DNA of 13,448 nt from Acidimicrobiaceae bacterium (GTDB lineage: Bacteria > Actinomycetota > Acidimicrobiia > Acidimicrobiales > Palsa-688): the NCBI GenBank assembly GCA_003156795.1, contig PMHU01000152.1:2912-16359 (forward strand). Reading direction: 5' to 3'. Positions 6,689 to 12,566 of this stretch are shown here, piece by piece (the stretch's first letter is position 1; each line of letters begins with the position of its first letter). The position numbers and the translations under genes were made by a program. A model generated the notes under the pieces. That model searched no databases, had not been told where the DNA came from, and worked only from the letters and a program-made list of their open reading frames with translations.

Positions 6689-7639
6689 TCAAGCTGTTTC
6701 GTGGCGAGCCCTTAGGACCACCCGGGCGAGGGCCGCCGCTTCGTCCGGTCCGCTCATCACTGTCGGTGCCACGATGGGCCTGATCCCAGCGGCTTCGACT
6801 TCGCCAGCCCGACCGGCGTCGAGCTCGTCGATCACCAAAGCAGACGCGAAGGGCGCCCACATCCGGGCCACGCCCACGACGGACGCTTCGTGGCCCAACG
6901 CGGCGAGCATGCGGTCAGCGGGCCCCTTGAGGGCCTTGCCGGCGATGATCGGAGAGACCGCCACCGTGAAGTCCCGGCGGTTGGCAACCGCGGCTCCGAT
7001 CCCGCCGGTGGCGAGAACGGGTCCGATCGATACGATCGGGTTGGATGGGCATATGACAATCCGATCGGCCTGGTCGATGCAGTCCAGGACATCGGGGCCG
7101 GCGGATGCGGATTCGATCCCGGCCAGGCGGACTTCCGTCACCGCCACGTCGTGGTGTCGGCCGACGAAGTAGTCCTGGAAGCCGATCTCCTGCGCGCCAC
7201 CCGCTTCCATCACTACAACCCGGGTTTCGACGCGGTCGTCCGACATCGGGAGCAGTCGCACTCCTAGACCCCACCTGGCCGCGATCTCGGCGGTCACTTC
7301 TGTCAGCGTGGCCCCTTCGGTGAGGCGGGAAGTGCGGTAGAGGTGCGTGCCCAGGTCGCGGTCGCCGAGGTTGAACCAGCCCATGCGACCTTGGCTGTAG
7401 GCCCTCAGCTCGGCCATGGCAGACCAGGTCTCGTCTACGAGACCCCAGCCCGTCTCCGGGTTGATCTTCCCGGCCAGCGTGTAGGTGACGGTGTCGAGGT
7501 CCGGGCTGATGTGCAGACCGTGCATCACGGTGTCGTCGCCGGTGTTCACGACGGCCGTGACCTCGGAGGGGTTCGCGATGGCGACGATGCCGCGCAGCAT
7601 GCGGGCGGCTCCGACTCCGCCGGCCAGAGCGACGATCAT
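6689..7639 (-). CDS. cofD: 2-phospho-L-lactate (or phosphoenolpyruvate) transferase of F420 synthesis
   Basis: CofD/FbiA joins the guanylylated C3 acid to the deazaflavin Fo, giving F420-0; in mycobacteria the acid is phosphoenolpyruvate and the product is dehydro-F420-0. The 316-residue protein has normal family length and diagnostic motifs: ALAGGVGAARM at residues 4-14, VNTGDD (31-36), a central LGDRDLGTHLYRT that contacts Fo, CPSNPIVSIGP around 195-206, and IVAPTVM near the C-terminus. The ATG at 7639 is preceded by AGGTG with 5-base spacing, and the same bases form a TAAGGT -10 box, so either leadered or leaderless translation is possible. It is the first gene of a cofD-cofE unit, divergent from the tandem-domain glycosyltransferase. 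F420 synthesis is common in actinobacteria, and nothing here looks foreign. Confidence 0.93.
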   Translation of the reverse strand: MIVALAGGVGAARMLRGIVAIANPSEVTAVVNTGDDTVMHGLHISPDLDTVTYTLAGKINPETGWGLVDETWSAMAELRAYSQGRMGWFNLGDRDLGTHLYRTSRLTEGATLTEVTAEIAARWGLGVRLLPMSDDRVETRVVVMEAGGAQEIGFQDYFVGRHHDVAVTEVRLAGIESASAGPDVLDCIDQADRIVICPSNPIVSIGPVLATGGIGAAVANRRDFTVAVSPIIAGKALKGPADRMLAALGHEASVVGVARMWAPFASALVIDELDAGRAGEVEAAGIRPIVAPTVMSGPDEAAALARVVLRARHETA

Positions 7640-7730
7640 CGTGTCACCTTAGAGGCGGCCAGCCCTTCCTGACGGCGCGGCTATTGTCGTCTGCTTCGTC
7701 GAGCTTTGTCCCGCCGCGGTTTCGTGCCGG
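7640..7730. other. Divergent intergenic region between cofD and the tandem GT2 gene
   Basis: This 91-base region must hold the promoters of both divergent genes. For the plus strand, TATTGT at 7682-7687 fits TANNNT, and a start near 7694 would leave a leader of about 35 to 95 bases depending on the true start codon. For the minus strand the TAAGGT box next to cofD is the candidate. No clear -35 elements or operators are seen. Confidence 0.4.
7646..7651 (-). promoter_or_regulatory. Candidate -10 box for cofD
   Basis: On the minus strand TAAGGT fits TANNNT and ends exactly 6 bases before the cofD ATG, the spacing expected if transcription starts at the start codon (leaderless mRNA). AGGTG within it could instead be a Shine-Dalgarno sequence, so the two readings compete. 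Confidence 0.4.
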
Positions 7731-9611
7731 TTGCAACGGAAGGTGTCTGAGCAGGTGTTCGACAGCGGGCTGACCAAGGCGGCGAGGATGCGACGGGGTC
7801 TAGCCGTCGTGGTCCACTTCGTGCTCCCCACTGGGACCAAGCGGAGGCGCCTGATCGGGATCGTGGTTCGCTCGACGCGCAATCGTCTGATGCGCCTGCC
7901 GAGCGACCCGACCGGCACACGGGCCGGGTCGGGATGGCGGGTCTCGCCGGGATATGCACGGTGGCTTCACGACCGCGAGCCCTCCCAGGAAGACCTCGAC
8001 TCGCAGCGCGCCACCAGTGCAGGCTGGGCCAACCGGCCGCTGATAAGTGTGTGCATGCCGGTGCACGACCCCGACCCACAGTGGTTGGACGAAGCCATCT
8101 CATCCGTGCAGAACCAGAGCTACGACAACTGGGAGCTTTGCATCGGCGACGACGCGTCGACACGAGGCGGCGTGTCCGAAGTCCTGGAAGCCAAAGCACA
8201 GCAGGACTCCCGGATCCGATTGGTGGTGCGGGACCGCAACGGCGGCATCTCCAGGGCTACCAACAGCGCGCTCGAGCTGGCGAGCGGGGAGTACGTCGCC
8301 TTCCTCGACAACGACGACTTCATAGCTCCGCACACCCTCTACCTGGCCGTAAGGGAGTTGCAGGCCGATCCGACCATAGACATGTTCTATTGCGACGAGG
8401 ACCTACTCACGCCGCGCGGCAAGCGGGTGGAGCCGGTGTTGAAGCCGGGATGGTCTCCGGAGCTTCTGCTCTCCATGAATTACATCACCCACTTCGTCAT
8501 TGCCCGTCGGGCCATCGTGGAGGAAGTCGGCGGGATGCGTCCCGAGCGCGACGGGGGCCAGGACCACGATCTGGTGCTGCGCGTCTCCGAGCGAACCGCG
8601 GCCATCCACCACATCCCCGAGGTTCTCTACACCTGGCGGCAGTCCCACGGGTCGACGTCGATGAACCCCAAGTCCAAGCCCTGGGCTTTCGAGGCCAGCG
8701 TCAACGCCGTGCGGGACGCGCTACAACGGCGAGGGGTGAAAGCTCAGGTCGAGCGAGGGGACCTTCCCGGTCAGGCGCGCGTTCGGTACGAGCTACCTCA
8801 TCCGGCGCCGCACGTCGAGATACTCATCCCGACGAGAGATCGGATCGACCTGCTCAAGCTGTGCATCGACTCGATACGCAAGCGCACCAAGTACGAGAAT
8901 TACTCGATATCGATCGTCGACAATGACACGAGGGATCCCGCGACCCTCGCCTATATGCGCGCCTCCGGCTTGCGCGTGATTCCCGCTCCCGGGCCGTTCA
9001 ACTACTCGGTCATCGTGAACAACGCCATAGCCGAAACCGATTCCGAATTCATCCTCACGCTCAACAACGACACCCATATTCAGCAAGAGGACTGGCTGCG
9101 CCGAATGCTCGAGCTATGTGTGCAGCCCGACGTCGGCGTCGTCGGTTGCCGCCTGATCCTTCCCAGCGGCAGGGTCCAACACGAAGGCATAGTCATGGGC
9201 CGGCGGGTCCCGGCGGCCAATCTGGCGTTCGATCACCCTGGCGTCCGCATCCAAGGGCTCCTCAAGTCGACTCGGGACGTGACTGCAGTCACCGGGGCGT
9301 GCTGTCTGACGCGAAAGGCTGCGTGGGAGAAGGTCGGCGGTCTGGACGAGTCGTTACCGGTCGCCTACAACGACGTCGACTACTGCTTGCGGGTGCGACA
9401 GCAGGGATACCGCGTCCTGTACACCCCGCACGTGACGGTCGTGCACGCCGAGAGCGCGAGCAGAGGCGCCTTGCACCCCCTCGAGGACGAGCGGCTTCTC
9501 CGCACTCGATGGGGGCTCAACGAGGACGTGGTGGTAGACCCGTTCTTCTCGCCGCGCTTGGTGCTCGGGCCTTGGGGGTGGCAGCTGACCAACGACCGAC
9601 CCGTTTGGTGA
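7731..9611 (+). CDS. Tandem-domain GT2 glycosyltransferase for surface polysaccharide
   Basis: A 626-residue cytoplasmic or peripheral-membrane protein with two GT-A domains, of the O-antigen/rhamnan-type bifunctional class. The first domain starts at about L104 (LISVCMPVHDPD), with WELCIGDDAST, the DXD-like LDNDDF (D193-D196), CDED (221-224) and a GGQDHDLVLRV acceptor/catalytic segment. The second starts near V362 (VEILIPTRDR), with SIVDND, LNNDT (444-448), VTGACCLTRKAAW and YNDVDYCLRV (546-555). The preceding YARWLHDREP segment is typical of this family. The start is uncertain: TTG 7731 gives the longest form, GTG 7743 and GTG 7755 are possible (GGAAGG lies 11 bases before 7755), and ATG 7788 has an AAGG/GGCGAGG region just upstream. 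All retain both domains. The donor sugars are unknown; UDP-xylose, UDP-galactose, GDP-mannose and GDP-rhamnose are all plausible from the neighbours. Confidence 0.85.
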   Translation: MQRKVSEQVFDSGLTKAARMRRGLAVVVHFVLPTGTKRRRLIGIVVRSTRNRLMRLPSDPTGTRAGSGWRVSPGYARWLHDREPSQEDLDSQRATSAGWANRPLISVCMPVHDPDPQWLDEAISSVQNQSYDNWELCIGDDASTRGGVSEVLEAKAQQDSRIRLVVRDRNGGISRATNSALELASGEYVAFLDNDDFIAPHTLYLAVRELQADPTIDMFYCDEDLLTPRGKRVEPVLKPGWSPELLLSMNYITHFVIARRAIVEEVGGMRPERDGGQDHDLVLRVSERTAAIHHIPEVLYTWRQSHGSTSMNPKSKPWAFEASVNAVRDALQRRGVKAQVERGDLPGQARVRYELPHPAPHVEILIPTRDRIDLLKLCIDSIRKRTKYENYSISIVDNDTRDPATLAYMRASGLRVIPAPGPFNYSVIVNNAIAETDSEFILTLNNDTHIQQEDWLRRMLELCVQPDVGVVGCRLILPSGRVQHEGIVMGRRVPAANLAFDHPGVRIQGLLKSTRDVTAVTGACCLTRKAAWEKVGGLDESLPVAYNDVDYCLRVRQQGYRVLYTPHVTVVHAESASRGALHPLEDERLLRTRWGLNEDVVVDPFFSPRLVLGPWGWQLTNDRPVW

Positions 9612-9645
9612 AGCCGGTCGCGCTGCGACGCCCGCCCTCCGCTTT

Positions 9646-10761
9646 TTAGGGTTGCACCGACGGCGCCCGGCCGGTCGGAACCAGTTCCACCCAGGTTCGT
9701 CCCCGCGCCAACAGTATGGGAGCTCCGGCACTGTCGACGAACCGGGTGGTCGACGTCGGACTCGATCGCGACCAGGTCCCCTTCACTATGCGGCCGGCGC
9801 TGAGCACCCACACCTGACCCGAACCAATCAGCCTGCCCTCAGGAATCGGAGCTGGCGGCAGGCCTTCCCCGGTCGCGGTGCCCGAATCTATGTAGTTGAC
9901 GAACTGGATGACCACGTTGGCCGCGGACACCTGCACGTGGGAACGGTCCACGTCCGGGGTCCCGTTTTGGTCCCGCAACCACTCGTCGGTAGCCGCTGCG
10001 TAAGTCCACAGGACCGAAGCGGCAGGGAAGCTGATGCTTATAGCGGCCGCAGGGCTCACCCCGGCGCCAGTGAAGGGCGTGCCGCTGGGACGGAACGAGA
10101 ACAGTGGGGGCGGAGGAGCCTGGGAGGTGTCGGCCGCAGCCAGCTTGGTCACGTCTGAATACAGATTGTGAGGCGCGGGGGCCAGGTCGGTGCGGAAGAA
10201 CAGGCTGGCGAAGTTGTCGTCGTCGACCTCGGTGACGGGCTGGGACCGCAGGATCGGCAGGAAGATGTTGTTGGTCCCGGAGAAGGCGAGCACCGGGTGA
10301 TGCAGGTCGTCTGCGATGGCGCTGTCGGTGAGCCGACCCGAACGGACCGGGCCCACCGGGTCGGGGTAGTCAGACTGGAACACGGCCGCCAGCCGGGTCA
10401 GCCCGCCTTCGACCATCTCCTCGTAGACGACGTCGGCCTGGTTGATGCCGGTCTGCGGCCGGGCCTGATCGACGTTGTCGATCTTGACCACCACAGCCGG
10501 CCGGTGCAGCTGCGCCGCGTTGGGCTGGGGCAGGCCCGTGAGTGGCGATACAGCCGGCGCCACCGTGGTCGGCGGCAAGCTGGTGGTGGGCGCCGGGGTG
10601 GTCACCGTGGTGGGTGGCGGGGTCGCCTTGGGGTGACCGTGGCCATCGCACGATGCGAGCACCGCCGCTGCGGTGCCCGTCGCTACGAGGACGACCACGA
10701 CCGGCGCGGCCCACCGAAGCCGGCGTCGCCGGGCTGTGTCGCGCCGGTTGAGATGCTTCAC
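9646..10761 (-). CDS. DUF3048 (YerB-like) lipoprotein
   Basis: Predicted secreted lipoprotein of 371 residues with unknown biochemical role. The basic n-region (RRDTARRRRLRW), hydrophobic segment (about 18-36) and lipobox LASC with C38 make a lipoprotein signal peptide. A Pro/Thr-rich linker (about 44-70) leads into the DUF3048 N-terminal domain. That domain has the family pattern RPQTGINQADVVYEEMVEGG (R101-G120), then TRLAAVF and GPVRSGR (137-143). The C-terminal domain ends with the GxTWVELVP-type motif shared by family members. The GTG at 10761 overlaps the TGA of a 17-codon mini-ORF (GTGA); no good Shine-Dalgarno sequence exists, with AGGG about 10 bases upstream at best. It lies downstream of the GT-C gene on the same strand, separated by 153 bases, and may be in its transcript. 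B. subtilis YerB is the known relative; a cell-envelope role is inferred. Confidence 0.88.
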   Translation of the reverse strand: MKHLNRRDTARRRRLRWAAPVVVVLVATGTAAAVLASCDGHGHPKATPPPTTVTTPAPTTSLPPTTVAPAVSPLTGLPQPNAAQLHRPAVVVKIDNVDQARPQTGINQADVVYEEMVEGGLTRLAAVFQSDYPDPVGPVRSGRLTDSAIADDLHHPVLAFSGTNNIFLPILRSQPVTEVDDDNFASLFFRTDLAPAPHNLYSDVTKLAAADTSQAPPPPLFSFRPSGTPFTGAGVSPAAAISISFPAASVLWTYAAATDEWLRDQNGTPDVDRSHVQVSAANVVIQFVNYIDSGTATGEGLPPAPIPEGRLIGSGQVWVLSAGRIVKGTWSRSSPTSTTRFVDSAGAPILLARGRTWVELVPTGRAPSVQP

Positions 10762-10811
10762 AGCTGTCGAGCCCTAACCGCCAGATCGTCAGCGAGCATC
10801 AGGGGTGTCAT
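10758..10811 (-). CDS. Possible 17-residue leader peptide overlapping the DUF3048 start
   Basis: On the minus strand an ATG at 10811 opens a 17-codon frame (MTPLMLADDLAVRARQL) whose TGA overlaps the GTG start of the DUF3048 gene. An in-frame ATG 18 bases earlier and another at codon 5 could also start it. The overlap has the same geometry as the coupled genes elsewhere in this window, so ribosomes ending here could reinitiate on the lipoprotein. There is no strong ribosome site, no recognisable homology, and such a short frame can arise by chance. Confidence 0.25.
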   Translation of the reverse strand: MTPLMLADDLAVRARQL

Positions 10812-10817
10812 GGTAGG

Positions 10818-10837
10818 CGACCCGAGCATCCGGGTCG
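10818..10837 (-). promoter_or_regulatory. Hairpin (7-bp stem, 6-base loop) upstream of the DUF3048 gene
   Basis: CGACCCG at 10818-10824 pairs perfectly with CGGGTCG at 10831-10837 around the loop AGCATC. No T-run follows on either strand. It sits between the GT-C stop and the mini-ORF, so it could be a tail-less terminator, an attenuator arm or an mRNA-stability element. In GC-rich DNA such stems also occur by chance. Confidence 0.3.
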
Positions 10838-10860
10838 GGGACCGCCGGCGGCCGATCGAG

Positions 10861-10908
10861 ACCCCTCAGCGGGCCCCTGTGGCCGCCCAGCCGACGGACC
10901 GGAGGGGT
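10861..10908 (-). terminator. Candidate tail-less hairpin just after the GT-C stop codon
   Basis: ACCCCTC (10861-10867) pairs with GAGGGGT (10902-10908), enclosing 34 GC-rich bases in which GCGG (10869-10872) and CCGC (10883-10886) can form an inner stem. On the minus strand the structure begins 6 bases after the GT-C stop. No T-run follows, so it would be a terminator without a U-tail or a processing hairpin rather than a canonical intrinsic terminator. Confidence 0.3.
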
Positions 10909-10914
10909 TTGGGA

Positions 10915-12447
10915 TCAGGGCTTCCTCGAGGCGGAAACCAGAAGAAGCTGGACCCCACTTGGGAGGCCTCGAAGGGTTTCCTTCAGGGCAACCGTCGGGA
11001 ACAGTGACGCGACGAGCGACGTCGCGCTGCGCTCGCCTCCGGTGCTGCTGCCGAGTCCGCCATTCGCCCAGTCGGCCACGACGACCCGGCCGTCCGAACC
11101 CGCTTTCGTGGCGATCCATGATCCGATGTACCGACGCACTTCGCTGGCCGGCTGGGTGTCGATGATGTAGATGTCTCGGCTGCCCCATTGCGGAAGGAAT
11201 AGCTTGGCTACCTCCTTGTCGCAGACCAGCAAGTCATGGGGGCTGACGAAGCTCAGCAAGGCCGATCGGGTGTCGGCCAAGGAGACGGTGTGGGCTTGAT
11301 CGCTGCGCTGGACGATCACCGATCCGATCACCAGGAGGACCGCCGCGAGCGCCGCCACCCCTTCGCGCCACAGAGGTCGCACTCGCTGTAGGCGGAGACG
11401 CTCGGCGAGCGCCCGGAGTGCTCCCGCGTAGGCGACCACGAACAGAGGTAGGACGACCAGCAGGAACCGTTGGGACAGGACGACGGTCTGCGCGGACGTG
11501 GATCCCTTGCTCTCGTAGAACCAAGCTGAGTACAGGAGCAGGAAGCCGTAGCAGGTGAGAACGACCGGTGTCCTCACGGGGCTGCGGGCCACGAGCGGCG
11601 CCAACAGCATGAGGGGGTACATCAGCATCAACACGCCCGCGAGCAGGGGAAGGTGATGCGGTACGTACCGGAGCGCGAACGTGCCTGCGTACTTGAAATA
11701 CTCGCCGCCACCGACGACGTAATAGGCGACGGCCGCCAGCACGGCGCCCGGAGCCACGCCAGCCGCGAACCCGCCCAGCCAGCGTAGAGCCGCATCCATC
11801 CGCCTACCGGAATCTTCCTGCCGCCACATGTCGAATATCACGCCGGCAGGAATGGTGACGCACGCGAGCGCGTTGGCGCTGCGTACGAGCACCGCGGCGC
11901 CGAGGATCAAACCGACGGCCACGGGTTTCTTCTTGATCACGGCGACGAAGGCTGCTGCCACGAGCAGTCCGGAAAGAAGGTCGGACATAACGGTTCTACT
12001 GAAAAGCACGGTCGTGGGGTACAGGAGGTAGAGGACGGCGAATACCGTCGGCAGTTGCTGGTGTCGCAGCAGATATGCGACGAGGGCGGTCGTGGCCAGC
12101 ACCACGACGAGGTTGACGCCGATGGCCGCTGTCCAGCCGAACAGGCTCGCCGCGGCCAGCAAGGCCGGCATGCCGGGAGGGTATTGGGAAACGAGGTGGT
12201 GGTCGACGACGAAGGACTGCACCACGCTTTGATTCAGCGAGTCCAGGGTCATGTGCCCGTGGCGGAGGGCGTAGGCCTGGGCCAGATAGGACGCGTCGTC
12301 GTCCGTCTGGTACATCTTCGGGAAGTAAGCGAGATATGACGCGACGAAGGCGGCGACGGCGCCGCCGAATACGAGCGCGTCCGCTTTGCGGCTGGCCAGA
12401 AATCGAGGGCGCGTCGAACTTCCGGTACCGAGCCTGGGGCGGGGCAT
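10915..12447 (-). CDS. Multi-spanning GT-C glycosyltransferase (PMT_2/ArnT-like)
   Basis: Predicted integral membrane glycosyltransferase of 510 residues using a polyprenyl-phosphate sugar donor on the outer face of the membrane. After a short basic N-terminus, the first helix (about 24-42) leads to a loop with D49-D51 (TDDDASYLAQA), the position of the catalytic acidic residue in GT-C enzymes. QYPPGMPALLAAASL follows, a stretch typical of family 39/PMT_2 proteins. About ten hydrophobic segments alternate up to around residue 395. The last 115 residues are soluble (LLVCDKEVAKLFLPQWGSRDIYIIDT) and probably extracytoplasmic. The ATG at 12447 is preceded by TAGCAT 8 bases away, suggesting a leaderless transcript. 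It is divergent from rmd and upstream of the DUF3048 gene. The acceptor may be a lipid-linked glycan or a protein; neither donor nor acceptor can be read from sequence. Confidence 0.78.
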   Translation of the reverse strand: MPRPRLGTGSSTRPRFLASRKADALVFGGAVAAFVASYLAYFPKMYQTDDDASYLAQAYALRHGHMTLDSLNQSVVQSFVVDHHLVSQYPPGMPALLAAASLFGWTAAIGVNLVVVLATTALVAYLLRHQQLPTVFAVLYLLYPTTVLFSRTVMSDLLSGLLVAAAFVAVIKKKPVAVGLILGAAVLVRSANALACVTIPAGVIFDMWRQEDSGRRMDAALRWLGGFAAGVAPGAVLAAVAYYVVGGGEYFKYAGTFALRYVPHHLPLLAGVLMLMYPLMLLAPLVARSPVRTPVVLTCYGFLLLYSAWFYESKGSTSAQTVVLSQRFLLVVLPLFVVAYAGALRALAERLRLQRVRPLWREGVAALAAVLLVIGSVIVQRSDQAHTVSLADTRSALLSFVSPHDLLVCDKEVAKLFLPQWGSRDIYIIDTQPASEVRRYIGSWIATKAGSDGRVVVADWANGGLGSSTGGERSATSLVASLFPTVALKETLRGLPSGVQLLLVSASRKP

Positions 12448-12455
12448 GGCCGCTG

Positions 12456-12461
12456 ATGCTA
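12456..12461 (-). promoter_or_regulatory. Candidate -10 box for the GT-C gene
   Basis: TAGCAT on the minus strand fits the actinobacterial TANNNT consensus and ends 8 bases before the ATG at 12447. There is no Shine-Dalgarno sequence between box and start, which fits a leaderless mRNA. Confidence 0.45.
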
Positions 12462-12552
12462 CAAGTTGATCTCGTCGCTCCCGGCTATACGCGCCCCCGA
12501 TCGCGCTCTCTCGAAGTACGTGCCGATGGGGTCTGGTGACGGCCGCTCACGC

Positions 12553-12558
12553 TAGCGT
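12553..12558 (+). promoter_or_regulatory. Candidate -10 box for rmd
   Basis: TAGCGT on the plus strand fits TANNNT and ends 8 bases before the GTG at 12567. This mirrors the spacing of the divergent GT-C gene. No Shine-Dalgarno sequence is present, again suggesting leaderless translation. Confidence 0.45.
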
Positions 12559-12566
12559 CGTGGGTC

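Larger units (their letters stand above)
12448..12566. other. Divergent promoter region between the GT-C gene and rmd
   Basis: These 119 non-coding bases separate two divergent starts. Each start has a TANNNT box ending exactly 8 bases before it (TAGCAT on minus, TAGCGT on plus). No good -35 hexamer at 16-18 bases is seen for either. The remainder shows no obvious operator or hairpin. Confidence 0.45.

Noticed and set aside
6348..7172. 274-codon plus-strand open frame over cofE and cofD
   Set aside because: It is antisense to two clear F420 genes, with Ala/Arg/Ser-rich composition and no motif.
9612..9647. Possible intrinsic terminator between the tandem GT2 gene and the DUF3048 gene
   Set aside because: GTCGC (9617-9621) and GCGAC (9625-9629) form only a 5-bp stem with a 3-base loop, and the T-run (9643-9647) is 13 bases away, partly inside the opposite stop codon.
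10808..11188. 126-codon minus-strand frame overlapping the end of the GT-C gene
   Set aside because: It is in a different frame from the GT-C gene, Arg/Pro/Gly-rich, and shows no domain. The GT-C reading is convincing to its own stop.
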